Of a stretch of DNA of 64,000 nucleotides, positions 21,729 to 32,250 are shown one piece after another. Source of the stretch: Tetranychus cinnabarinus (lineage: Eukaryota > Arthropoda > Arachnida > Trombidiformes > Tetranychidae); NCBI GenBank assembly GCA_022266195.1, contig WHVY01000005.1:372001-436000 (forward strand), written 5' to 3'. A model generated the notes under the pieces. That model ran no database searches, was not told where the DNA came from, and saw only the letters and a list, made by a program, of their open reading frames with translations. Position 1 is the stretch's first letter. Each line of letters opens with the position of its first letter. The position numbers were made by a program, and so were the translations under genes.

Positions 21729-22755
21729 TTTGATTTAAATTCAATAAGACTGACAACAGATTGAAAGGTAAAGAACAAGATAAAACAACTTACTTTTTAA
21801 AGTTGAACTTGATTCGAAAAGAAAGAAAACTATAAGAAATAAATTAAGACAAACTTTGATTGACAAAGTCACAGTTGAAATGGTGAATTTGAAAAGCCAA
21901 CAGTTTCACAGACGATCAGATTTTATTTGGGGGTGACATGCGTATTCCGTGCTTTCGTTTTTGTTTACACTCAAATTTCTTCTCGGCATAATGAAGAAAA
22001 AAACAAAACAAAGATCTCTCTCCCTCTCTTAAGGGGTCGTTGAAAAATCTACTGTCATTATCTGGTATTTCACTGTATCTTGTTGATCAATCACCGCTAA
22101 CTGTTAAATCTTCAAATTTTTAACCGTTTATTGTGCAAACGGTTTTTGGTTGAATATCTTTTGGATCAAGATAACAATGTTTCAAATATCAACAATAAAT
22201 ATTAATTGAACCTTTTACTGTTTCCAATTTCATTTCTTTAGTCAATTGGGTAAGATTTCATGCCATTACATGAAATGCGAGTACCCAACACAATGATAAT
22301 GATTTTTCTTTAGTCTCGAGTAACAAATGAACATTAAATATGTTTCTTTTTGGCCATTGGATTCAATTTAAATTGAGTGTTCAACAGAATTAACAATTCC
22401 ATTTTCAACTAAACACTGATTTACCAAATGATGATTGACTCAATTGACTTTGCTATGAGATTTATTACATGGCTTGGAGACAGTTTCCCGCACCCTGTAA
22501 TGAATTTATCTAAAAATATTGTCAATGCATAATCAAAAACCAGCAAAGTGACAATAAATAAACTTTTAATGAACTGTTGTTAATAATTCAGCCATCAAAG
22601 ATTAACGCAATATCTCATCCGTCTGAGCAACTTGGCTATAAAATCTTGTTATTATCATTGACAAAGTAGTCTTTGTATATTTCATTGACCATTGTGACTC
22701 TAATGTATTTTTTTATTCGCCTAATCATTAATCGATTCCATTTCATAACCAGAAA
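21729..22755 (-). other. Upstream region of BTB-less gene and spacer
   Basis: Leader homologous to A-type genes, conserved block copy 3 (22120-22345), and spacer matching 2850-2960 and 31600-31660. The stretch 21960-22080 has extra sequence with a short CT-rich run (tctctctccctctctt) not present in the other units. No gene. Confidence 0.5.
22120..22345 (-). promoter_or_regulatory. Conserved upstream block of A-type BTB genes, copy 3
   Basis: Full inverted repeat AACCGTTT/AAACGGTT kept, as in copy 1, together with the TTTTGGATCAAGATAA core and TTTCATG..CATGAAA palindrome. It lacks about 25 bp in the middle relative to copy 1. Confidence 0.45.
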
Positions 22756-22960
22756 GCAATTGTTTGGACTCATTGCAAGTTTCGTTGTTAGAACATGATT
22801 AGCTCATCTTCAGCCTATTATGGGATGATATATTCAGTGATCCATGTCACATGTGCAAATTCCTAAGTGTGTCAAATAATTCAGTGGCCGAACTCCTAGA
22901 ATGTCAAACTCTATCGATATTTATCAAGTGAGCTTTGACTTCATTCGAAACTGAAGTAAT
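22756..22960 (+). pseudogene. F-type fragment, exon 1 end fused to exon 2 end
   Basis: Matches F-type 18040-18175 and then jumps directly to the match with 18870-18975, skipping the intron and most of exon 2. The same junction (around tcaaataattcagtggc) occurs near 32110, so both descend from one deleted ancestor. Confidence 0.65.
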
Positions 22961-23159
22961 CTGTTTAATGAATATTTTTTGAGATCAGTAAATTGAAATA
23001 ATATGATTTGAAGGCAAGACATGAAATAGTTGTTCAAACAAGTAACATGGAAGGATATTCCAGGATTTTTTTTGGTGCTGATTATCCAAAGATGAATAGG
23101 CTTTAACTCTTTGTTTAAGGAAAAGGTATTTTTGCTTTAACTTTAACATCAATTATGGC

Positions 23160-23400
23160 CAGTAACTTTTTCGCAAATGATCTACACTATTCACGTTTCT
23201 CGCCAATTTGAAAATTTGTTGTTCAAGAATGACTAACGTTGTCTCAATGAGATGCCTGACTTTGAAGATTCTCGGCTTCAATGCGGAAAAAAACGCTAAC
23301 AATGCAAGAGGAAATAATTTTGCGTGTTGACTTTAAGCACTGGTTACTCTAGTTTGTATACGCCCCAAAACTTTGGTTGGCTGGGCACCTTACGAACTAA
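23160..23400. other. Spacer with relic of a repeated element
   Basis: 23290-23390 resembles the right half of the 375-bp MITE at 29475-29849 (aattttgcgtgttgacttt; ggttggctggg). It is probably a decayed relative. No gene. Confidence 0.35.
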
Positions 23401-23534
23401 ATAAATGTCAAGCGAATTAAAAAATAAGAAAAGTAACTCAATTCTCGGCTAAAAGTCAATATACTATTGAATGATAACTCCACTTAATTAATTTACAGTT
23501 GTATCTCCAATACAGGAAAATGTAATAAAAAATT

Positions 23535-23740
23535 GGTAATGAAATTAGTCAATGAATCCTACCCTATCCCGCATCGTTCGGATGCAACGGGTAGGTTTGA
23601 CAACCGCCCAACAGTTAATGGCCTAAGACTTTAAGGTTAGACGAAAAGTCGACGACTTTTTATTTCTAACAGCCCTAGAACCCTGTCAGACGCAGCCAAA
23701 CCTACTTGACAACACACTACCTCTATTAATGAAAAGGTTT
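23535..23740 (+). repeat. GC-rich hairpin cassette, copy 4
   Basis: Hairpin I: CCTACCC (23558-23564) with GGGTAGG (23589-23595), inner GCATC/GATGC around a GTTCG loop. Hairpin II: GTTAGA (23636-23641) with TCTAAC (23665-23670), inner AAAAGT/ACTTTT. Both are perfect stems and use different bases from copies 1 and 3. Confidence 0.65.
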
Positions 23741-23955
23741 CAACTCGACTAATAATAATGATATAATAAGGTACTGATAATAAATCAGTTTTTTTTCATT
23801 TTATTCATTATTACAGATAATTCAGTTGAACAAAATCATTCCAATCACATAATTCAATAAATATCAAAATTTAAATTATTTTTTCCTGTTTATTTACTTA
23901 ATCTGATCATAAATAGTCATAATTATTCATAGTCTGTGGGTTTAATCAATATTCA

Positions 23956-26090
23956 CAAGGGAAGGTCATGAATTGTAAAATCGATATTGAGATTTTATTG
24001 GTCGCTATGGGTACATTAGCCCTTATGCCAAACTAATATAACGAAATTAGCGGCCACCTTTTCGATTTCGGCATTTGATCGCCTTTTTTCTAAAAAAATT
24101 TGCATGGGTTTCTATGAGGATTTGTATTTGTTTTAAAAAAGTATTTAATACATGCTTGGTTGTGCAATAAAAAGTATATGTTTTTGTTTCAACATTTCAA
24201 AAATTAAAAAATGAACTTTCAAATCCTCATAGAAAAGCATACGATTTTCAGCTCCGTAAATTTTGGTAGCTTTTTTCACCATATTTCCGAGAAGTTCAAC
24301 AGAATCTTTATGAGTGTGTTTGAGAGTGTAACCATTCGTTTAGTCCAATTTCATCAGAATTTGTTAACAACTTTGGCATCTTTTCAAGGTACATTTAGTT
24401 TTTGACCATTTACCATAACAATTTTACAATTTTCTCTCAGCAATTGTCTACCTGAAAATCATCATTTAATTACCTAAATAACCAGATGCGCGTAATATCA
24501 CATACAGATGTATACATTTTGTTTTTATACTTATATTTACAGAAAAGAGTTGTGAAAATTGTATCTCTCTCTCTCCATATTGTATTAATTTTTTCAAAAC
24601 ACAAACTAGATTAGTCGCAATCCTTAGCTGACCAATAACAACATAAAAGTTTCTAAAAGTCAACACCACTTCAATTTTCTCCCTATTGATCAATAAGTTT
24701 TTTAGTATAAGTGACCAAAATGGATAAAAAGCCAAAATCTACTACTAAAAATGCTACTAAAATTGAAAAGAGGTAAGCTTAATTTGTGAATTTTTTTTTG
24801 TTTAACTCAGTTTTCTTTATGTTTTTGTTTAAACTATTACCTTTTATTTTTGCCTGCAGCAAAAGATTCAAACTATGTGGATGTAAATCCAGACTTACCA
24901 TTAAGTTAAAAGACATTTACCTCGGTCTGTCCAACAACAACAACAAAAAAATTCAAGGTGTAACATCTTCAACAATACAGGAATGTTTTATATAACTTCA
25001 GCGATTCATGCTGCTGCTAAATCATTGGATTTGTTTGCACAAAGAAAAGAAATGAAAAAGGTGTTAGAAGATGATGTTCCTATTGAAATGAAGATGGTAA
25101 AACTTGGTGAAATTTTGAACCGATCTTTGCTGTCATTGTACCATTACCATTAGAACTACGATTGAAACTTAAAATTTTTTTAACCATTTTATTCACTTTT
25201 ACTCCTTATTTCCACTGCATTTATTTACTTGTAGTTTTAAATCATTTTAGTAATTAAAATACAGTAGTTCGCTCTTCAGTATGTTTGTTTACTCGTTTTT
25301 CCCCCTCGCGCCGCCCCTTTCATTTGCGTATCAAAAAGTGGCTCGAAAGACGCCCTTTTTATACTACTCGCAACTAATTCCCCGTAGAATCCTCTCCATG
25401 CAGTTACAATTTTTACACAAAAATTTGTTTTGACTTTATACTAGGTGTTCGGATGAACTATCCCTACATTGGCGCGTTTATAGCTCAGCAACTATGAATA
25501 CTAGAGAGATATGATATAAGTCATTCGATAGAAAAAATGTGAAAGTTTTGTATGGCGCCCTTTTGATAATTTTTCGAATACAGGGTGTTTTTCGGTAAAT
25601 CGTCAAAGTTGAAAAAGTGTCACATTTTGCTGTGTGTGATTTTTTCCAATTTTTTATCAGGCCATATTAAAGTTACAAAAATCACATTTCCGATGGTCTT
25701 ATGCTGAAAATGATTCGATAAGGTTCTTGAGATATCAGCGTTCCAAGTAAGGGAATTCTTCCATAGGAAACAATGGGATTCAGGACGAAAACCCGCAAAT
25801 GAGCCAAATGACAAAAGGAATATGCTGAATCAATCAGGATGAAACACGAGATGACATACTGATATTAAAACTTCTCTTTACATACCTCCAAGAACGGAGA
25901 AACAGTGACAATCACCGTGAATTCTTCGAAATCAAATAACGGAATTCGCAACAAAAAATGATAAAACGAGAGCCATTGAATGTCAAGTGATTGATTTGAT
26001 TTATAGTCACTGCATTGATTTATAGATGTATCAAAATATTAGAGATCATTTCTTGCAATTTTGGTCAAAAAAATTGAGGGAAAATGAAAA
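23956..26090. other. Foreign segment interrupting an array unit
   Basis: The homology to the A-type 3' flank stops near 23955 and array-like sequence resumes near 26095. The roughly 2.1 kb between has no counterpart elsewhere in the window. It includes a possible two-exon small gene (24720-24995) and a 25260-25860 portion with higher GC that reads like transposon-derived sequence, but no terminal repeats could be matched by eye. Confidence 0.45.
24720..24995 (+). CDS. Possible small two-exon gene, unknown
   Basis: Exon 1 24720-24772 (ATG, donor AG/GTAAGC) and exon 2 24860-24995 (acceptor TTGCCTGCAG) join in frame to a 62-residue Lys-rich protein (MDKKPKSTTKNATKIEKR...). The splice sites are good and the joined product starts right at an ATG. 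A further open stretch in another frame (24985-25150, FYITSAIHAAAKSLDLF...) suggests either an additional exon or a frameshifted remnant of a longer protein. No family is recognised. It may be chance. Confidence 0.3.
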
Positions 26091-26094
26091 GAAT

Positions 26095-26185
26095 ATCCAA
26101 CAGTCAAAACAAATTCCTGGTTTATTGTCATTCTGATGGCTCTGTCCGATCTTTCAACTACTCACTACTTCACTTGGTCAACAAA
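26095..26185 (+). repeat. Hairpin cassette remnant
   Basis: The tail of the cassette is recognisable (tccaacagtc, then gctctgtccgatctttcaac and tactcactacttcactt); the head is gone. It marks an additional degraded unit. Confidence 0.4.
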
Positions 26186-26418
26186 AAATTATTAATACTG
26201 CAAGAGTAAGAAACTTCGCTAACAAGGGAAGTATCCCAAGTGGTACGATCGTTTTCGATTTTTTTCAAAGTAACTCGATTTTCGGCTAAAGTCCAATATA
26301 ATCAATATTTTGATGATAACTTCACTTCATTAATCTACATTTGTATCTTCAATACAGAAAAATGCAATAAATTAACGCAAGAAAAAATTGAAGGCAATGG
26401 AATTTGTCAATGAGGTGT

Positions 26419-26600
26419 CAGTTCAGTTAATCTGCCAATGAAACACATAAAGAAACTTTACTTAAAAAAGATGCAACACTAAAGGATTATCAATATTATT
26501 CAAATGACTCAGTGGCTGGAACTTCAGGAAAATCCAATAAATGAGATCGATGTCGAGCGCAATGACAACTCTAGCGACATTTGTCAACTAAGCTTTGGTA
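26419..26600 (+). pseudogene. F-type exon 2 tail fused to cassette head
   Basis: Matches F-type 18778-18945, covering VNLPTKHIKKLYLKK to the stop region, with a one-base loss in the Lys run. It is joined directly to a cassette-type start (aatttgtcaatgaggtgtc). The junction shows non-homologous rearrangement within the array. Confidence 0.65.
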
Positions 26601-26929
26601 TTTCATTGCCACCTTAGTAAGACCAGTACTCAGGTTATATCAGCTTAAGAACAAGTTGGCTTTATAAAGCAACCTCAATTTGATGTAAAAGATTGAATCA
26701 AGAACAATCTGTACATTTTTACTGTAAAATCTGAATGGTTTCATAGCTTTTGGAATCCAATGGACTACAATTTTCTAACTAAGAAATTTCACGCAAAAAT
26801 TATAGAGCAGTAACACGATTCTCGACTAAAGGCCAATATACTCAACATATTGATAGTAACTTCACTTTATTAATTTGCATTCTCAATAAATATAATGTTA
26901 GAAGTTGATTGGATAAAAAAATTGAGAGG

Positions 26930-27025
26930 TAATGAAATTGGTCAATAGAGCTGGAAAGAGATTCTCTTTCCGTATTTACTCTGTGAGTCTCTTTGATTGT
27001 GCACTACCTCACTTAATGGGCTAGG
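26930..27025 (+). repeat. GC-rich hairpin cassette, internally deleted copy 5
   Basis: Both conserved flanks are present (aatgaaattggtcaatagag and gtgcactacctcacttaatgg), but only a short stem with arms GGAAAGAGA and TCTCTTTCC remains between them, a single compact hairpin replacing both others. Confidence 0.55.
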
Positions 27026-27167
27026 TTTCAACTTTACTAATAATAATGATATAATAAGGTACAAATATTATATCAGTTTTTTTGTGCTTTATTCATTACT
27101 ACAGATAATTCAGCATGAAAAGACCATTGAAATTATCTTATTTAATAAATTTCAAAATTTAGATTCT

Positions 27168-27500
27168 TTTTTTCTGTTCATTTACTTAATTAGTCATAAT
27201 TAATAGCTGTGTTTACAAATATTAATTATTTGAAGTCCGAAGATTGATCAATATTCAGATCCTTTTTACTGAAGGGCAAATTAGCTTTACAAATCAACTT
27301 CACTTTGCATGCGACACAAAAGGAGAATCTACCAAATTAGATTAAGAATAAAATGTGAAATTCCTCACCATGGTTTGAATGGTACCATAGATTTTGAAAT
27401 GAAATCATCGCACCACAACTTTAATATTAAATGTATGCATCACAACATGAGAAAAATAGAGAAATTCTAGATGCAAGCAACGAGTCCTCATTTTTCGTAC
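27168..27500 (-). repeat. 3' flank of A-type BTB gene, array repeat copy 5
   Basis: Colinear with 19870-20250. It is not followed by A-type coding sequence; the homology breaks near 27500 and spacer sequence with F-type remains follows. Confidence 0.55.
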
Positions 27501-27929
27501 TTTTAGAACTTTCTTTACACCCTGTAATGAAGTAATCTTCTTTTAATATTGTCCGTAATTGTCAATGCATAGTCAACTTTAACCAGCAAAGAGTAAAAAA
27601 AATATTTCCACACTTTTGATCAACTCTCACGCTAATTCAGTCGCCAAAGACTAACTCAATATTTCAACTATCTGATCTATGGATATTAACATGTTTCGAT
27701 GTTTGTTCTTCACGTTCGTCAAGTTTAATTATTCAACTCGATTCAGGATTAGTTGACTGATAGTAGCAGTGGCAACAATTTGAAACAATACATAGAGATA
27801 CAAATATTTAAAACTCAATAATTATGACTTGGAACACATTAAGATTTAGGTTCACTCAAACTGATGAGTAAAATTCTTAGGTTTCGCTTAAAATCTTTCA
27901 TGATAACTTTCAATTGTTCTGCACATTAT

Positions 27930-28250
27930 GGACTCTATTTGTAATAGGCTTTTAATTTCGCAAAAGTATTCTCAAATGAATGTGCGATTGAACAAAAATA
28001 CAATTGAGATTCTCATTAATTGTAAAACTTGTTCGTGGATTCCTTGTGGTCTATTCAGTTTAGATGAAACCATCTCTGATTATTATATCATTTGTGATGA
28101 ACACTTTTCGGATGTTGTGTTTGATGCTGGGCAGAAAGAAGTACATATTGATTGGACTCATCTCAAGTTTCGTTGGTTTTCGTTGGTCGTTGGTTTCGTT
28201 AGACATGATTGGATCAGTTTCAGCCTGTTATGGTCAGATTTATTCAGTGA
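27930..28250 (+). pseudogene. F-type fragment joined tail-to-tail to an A-type fragment
   Basis: Matches F-type 17890-18140 (KNTIEILINCKTCSWIPCGL ... CDEHFSDVVFDAG) but carries a local expansion of cgttggt units near 28175-28195 that shifts the frame. It ends at about 28250, where a truncated A-type exon 2 on the opposite strand begins. Confidence 0.75.
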
Positions 28251-28251
28251 T

Positions 28252-29213
28252 CATTTCGATAGTTTTCTTGACCATATCGAAGATACGGAACGTCAATGAT
28301 TTAGTGATGATATAACAAGCATCATTTAAGATAACTGCATGAACTCGATGATCGGCGAACTTGTGTTTATACCAATCAACATGTTCGACAGGCAAGAAAC
28401 AATATAATTTTTCATCCTTTCGTGGGTAACAAATGATGTTCACCACTCCTTTGTTTTCAATCAAAGTGTTCTTTTCCAGATCAACCCAATGATCAATTTT
28501 CTTGACGCCATCTTGGATGTAGGCTCTGTAGGAACTGGAAAGAGAAAGAACATAATATTACATTAATTTAAAAATAAGTTCATAATAATGACGGAAATAA
28601 AAAAAACTCACCTTTCTCTATCAAATTTTGGCTTAAAACAATCGTAAAGTTGATTATAATAAGCACTTGAAGATCCAGACATTTCTAGCCAACGATATTT
28701 TTTTCCAACAAGATCCAATCTTATTCCATTTCGGCCAGAATTAAATATGACATCAACAACATGTTGCTCGCTGATGACTCCAATAGGCATCTGATTATCT
28801 CTCTCGAATGTGCCACAAGGTTCCCAACAATTGTCACCGGTGTAATAACTCATACTCATGATATTGTCTTCCACATAAAAAAGAGAAATTAAATGTTTCT
28901 CTTTGATTCGTTTATTAAAACATGAATTTCGACATTCACCGGGTTCACATGCTAATTCATCAAGTTGTGGAAGGTTTTTGACGATGAATTCAGCATCTTT
29001 AATATGCACATAACAGTCTTTAAATGTGTGACACCATCTGATACATTTCATCAGCTCCCGTAGATGAACACCACGCGATTGATCATGATTAATCCATTTA
29101 AGGATGGCTTGAAAAACACTGTATTCAGTTTCGATACATAAATCCAAAGATATAATGTATTTTACAACTTCCAACGGAAATTCTAAAAAATATTCACCGT
29201 TTATGAGTCTTGT
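28252..29213 (-). pseudogene. A-type BTB gene truncated at both ends
   Basis: Exon 1 remnant about 29213-28612 and exon 2 28534 to about 28252, with a normal donor and acceptor between them. Homology starts at RLINGEYFLEFPLEV in mid-BACK; BTB and the front of BACK are missing, and the 5' side runs directly into array spacer. Exon 2 stops at VKKTIE, where F-type sequence of the opposite strand abuts. An open frame of 230 codons remains in exon 1 because the deletion is recent. No promoter block is attached. Confidence 0.75.
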
Positions 29214-29474
29214 AAAGTTTGTAACTCTTTTTATTTTGTTTGTTGACTCTAGCCTTTGCTCTCTGTCCTCAGCCTTCCCCACTAAAAACTTTCTCAACAC
29301 CCTGTAATGATGTGATCTAAAAGTATTGTAAATATTGCATAATCAACAAAGTGTAAATAAATTAACTTTCAATGAATTGATCAGTTGTTATTTCAGCTAC
29401 CAAAGATCAACTCAATATTTCATCTATCTGATCAACTTGGCCATTAACATCTTGTTATTATCATTGAACAAGTA
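29214..29474. other. Array spacer 5' of truncated A-type gene
   Basis: Matches 2950-3030 and 22490-22660 (ttccccacta..ctttctc..accctgtaatg). No gene. Confidence 0.5.
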
Positions 29475-29849
29475 CCCAATTAAGCCAAATAAAGACGCTG
29501 TCAACACGAGCGTAAAACTTTATTCCCAGATTTGACGCCAGATTTGCGTTAAAAGAAATTTATGCGCGCTTCACGTACGTTTCAATTTCTAGTAACAAAA
29601 AGATTCCCCAAACTTAACTCGATCCTATCACCCTCTTAATTGTCAATTAGACCAACTCTTTAACCAACAAGCTATTGATTGATTTTAAAAAGTAAAATAT
29701 AATTTATCAATTGTACAAACAGACATTGATACTGAGAATTATTGCGTTAAACGCAAAAAACGCAAAGAGGCAATTCTGCGTGTTAACTTTATGCGCTGGT
29801 CTTGCGCTCTCTCTAGTTTGCTTTCGGCACAAGACTTGGATCAATTGGG
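29475..29849. mobile_element. TA-flanked MITE (375 bp)
   Basis: The ends are CCCAATTAAGCCAA and, in reverse complement from the right, CCCAATTGATCCAA; both sides are flanked by TA (29473-29474 and 29850-29851). The paralogous spacer at about 22653-22700 (cattgacaaagtagtcttt...) is uninterrupted at the homologous point, confirming insertion into a single TA. TA duplication fits Tc1/mariner-type elements. No coding capacity. Confidence 0.7.
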
Positions 29850-29929
29850 TAGTCTCTCTATATCTGATTGACCATTGTCACTCTGTTGTATCTTTATTCG
29901 TCTAATAATTCATCGATTCCATTTAGTAG

Positions 29930-30010
29930 CCAGAGAGCAATTGATTGCATTCATCACACTTTTCGCTGGTTAGACATGATTGGATCATCTTCAGACTGTC
30001 ATTGTTAGAT
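29930..30010 (+). pseudogene. F-type fragment
   Basis: Matches F-type 18045-18140 (RWL..MIGSSS region) with internal deletions; followed by the 3' region shared with 18950-19050. Confidence 0.55.
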
Positions 30011-30534
30011 ATATCCAGTGATCATGGCATAGTGCCATTTGTCAACCAAGCTTTGGTTTTACTCTAGACTGAAGTAATCTGTTGGATGAATATTTGTTTG
30101 GATCAGTAAATTGAAATAATATGATGATATGACATGAGATGAAATACTGATTTAATTGTCTCAACAAGTAAAAGGAAAGATATTCCAGGATTTTTTGGTG
30201 TTGATTATCCTAAGATGAATAAACTTTAACTCTTTGTTTTAGGAAAAGGCATATTTGCTTTGGATCTTTTGCACATCAATTATAGTCGAGTAACTTTTTC
30301 GTAAATTATCTACTAAATTTACGTTTCTCGCCAATTTGAAAATTTGTTGTTCAAGAATGACTAACGTTGACTCAATGCAATGCCTGACTTTGAGGATTCT
30401 TGATTTAAGGCCAATATATTCAACATATTAATACGTATAATAACTTCACTTTTTTAATTTAAAGTTGTATTATCAATAAATCAAAATGTAAGAGATTAAT
30501 TTAATAAATTTTGGTGAAAAATTGAGAGGTAATG
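30011..30534 (+). repeat. F-type 3' region and array spacer, later copy
   Basis: Recognisable repeats of 22960-23250 (ggatattccagga..ttttttgg) and of the spacer at 23400-23535. No gene. Confidence 0.5.
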
Positions 30535-30730
30535 AAATTGGTCAATGAGGCGTCGATTCCTTCGCCTTTTTCACAAAGCGCCGCTGCGACGGGCAGGTTA
30601 AACAACCGTCCAACAGTCGTTGGCTAAGACCTTAACGTAAGTGGGCAGAGAATCTCCGCCGCTTCAAACAGCCCTAGACCCTGTCAGACCTTTTTGACTC
30701 CACACTACCTCACCTAATGGGTTAAGTTTC
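30535..30730 (+). repeat. GC-rich hairpin cassette, copy 6
   Basis: Hairpin II arms AAGTGG..GAG and CTC..CCGCTT (30639-30664) pair imperfectly with one bulge. Hairpin I can use CGTCG (30551-30555) with CGACG (30587-30591). The loop-flanking GGTT..AACC element is preserved. Confidence 0.55.
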
Positions 30731-30869
30731 AACTTGAGTAATAATAATGATATAACTTAGGTACTGACATTATATCAGTTTTTTTCATTTTATTCATTAT
30801 TATGGATCGCTCGATTCAACAAGATCATTCTAATAATATTATTCAATGAATGTCAAAATTTAAATTCTT

Positions 30870-31254
30870 ATTTTCTGTTTTTTACTTAATCTGATCATAA
30901 TTAATAGTCATAATTATTCAAAGTCTGGAGATTTAATAAATGTTCAGATATTTTCAACTGAATAAAAAATTAGTCAAACCTCGAGTTTTTTGTTTTTTTG
31001 GAGTGCTGACATCTATGTGAAATAATTAAATTTTAAATTTTAAACAATTAATACAGTCTAATGAATCCCCTATACTAAATGGCCTTTAGCCTCTCTACCC
31101 TTCGCTCTTCTGCGGGGAGTCATTAGAGTGGACTAATTGTTTAAACCGCAAAATTTAATTTTCCCAAAATTTAAGGAATAGTTGAGATAAAATCAGTTTA
31201 AAATATTGAGTTTGAAAAATCCACAGTTTTCAGACGATAAAAATAGCTTTTTTG
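30870..31254. other. 3' flank copy 6 and hairpin insertion
   Basis: The A-type 3' flank repeat breaks near 30970. A palindromic insertion lies at 31038-31146: arms TTTAAACAATTAATACAG... and the near-complementary right arm, with the AATGANTCCCC/GGGGANTCATT inner stem and a 45-bp loop. Both ends carry TTAA. The A-type gene body is entirely absent from this unit. Confidence 0.5.
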
Positions 31255-31510
31255 CGCGGTTTTTGGTTGAATATCTTTTGGATCAAGATAACAATGTTTG
31301 AAATATTATAATAACAATAAATATTAATTGAACCTTTTACTGTTTCCAGTTACATTTCTTTAGTTGACTTTCAAATGTTTTAAACTGTTTTTTAGATAAG
31401 ATTTCATTTTCATTTTTTTCATTCCATTACATGAAATGCGAGTGTCAAACACAATGATACAATGTAATGATTTTTCTTTAGTCTCGAGTTACAAATGACC
31501 ATTAAATATG
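31255..31510 (-). promoter_or_regulatory. Conserved upstream block, orphan copy 4
   Basis: The same block as upstream of A-type genes, but no A-type coding exon lies downstream (31254 and below). It keeps the TTTTGGATCAAGATAA core and the CATGAAA arm, and has a tttcatttt duplication at 31400-31425. Confidence 0.45.
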
Positions 31511-31959
31511 TTTCCTTTTCGCCCTTAGATTCAAATTAAATTAAGTGTTCAACAGAATCAACAATTCCATTTTCAACCTAACACTTATTTACCAAATGAT
31601 GATTGACTCAATTGACTTTGCTATGAGATTTATTACATGGCTTGGAGACAGTTTCTCAGATTCGTGATTAACCCTTTTTGTTTTGTTCATTAATTCGAGC
31701 CTTAGCTCTCTGTTCATAATCCGCCTCACTAAAAATTTTACAAGTCGTTCTGTGCAGCGATACAATTGATACACTACATTGAAATACAAATATTGTAAAC
31801 CAAGAAGTTATGACTTGGAACACATGGCGCATTAAGATTTAGCTACGCTGAAACCAATTAATACAACTCACAAGTTCCGCGCAAAACGTTCCATTCAAAT
31901 TATTTTCGATTATTCTGCACATTATGGACTCTATTTGTAATACGCTTTTAATTTCGCTT

Positions 31960-32250
31960 AAGTATTCTCAAATGAATGTGCGATTGAACAAAAATACAAT
32001 CGAGATTCTTGGCTGATTTCGCTTGAGGAGTACGAATTGACTGCACTCATCGCATAGTGGGCAGATATATTAACAGATCCTGTCACATGTGTAAGTTTCT
32101 AAGTCAGATAATTCAGTGGCTGAAACTCCTAGAAAATCAAATAAATGGAGCCAAGGTCGATTTCAATATCAATGTCAAGCTCTAGCGACATTTATCAACT
32201 AAGCTTTGGTTTTATTCGACTCTGAAGTAATCTGAATGATGACCTGGACT
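31960..32250 (+). pseudogene. F-type fragment, last array unit
   Basis: Matches discontinuous parts of F-type 17905-18975 (KNTIEIL, then GVRIDW..HR), with the same exon 1-to-exon 2 deletion junction as at 22870-22890. This is the last recognisable array sequence; from about 32330 to 32698 only short spacer repeats matching 23040-23160 are present. Confidence 0.6.

Noticed and set aside
3784..30730. Hairpin cassettes as hammerhead ribozymes, tRNA-derived SINEs or rRNA spacer
   Set aside because: No CTGATGA core, no A/B box pair and no match to 5.8S or 28S flanks that I could recognise.
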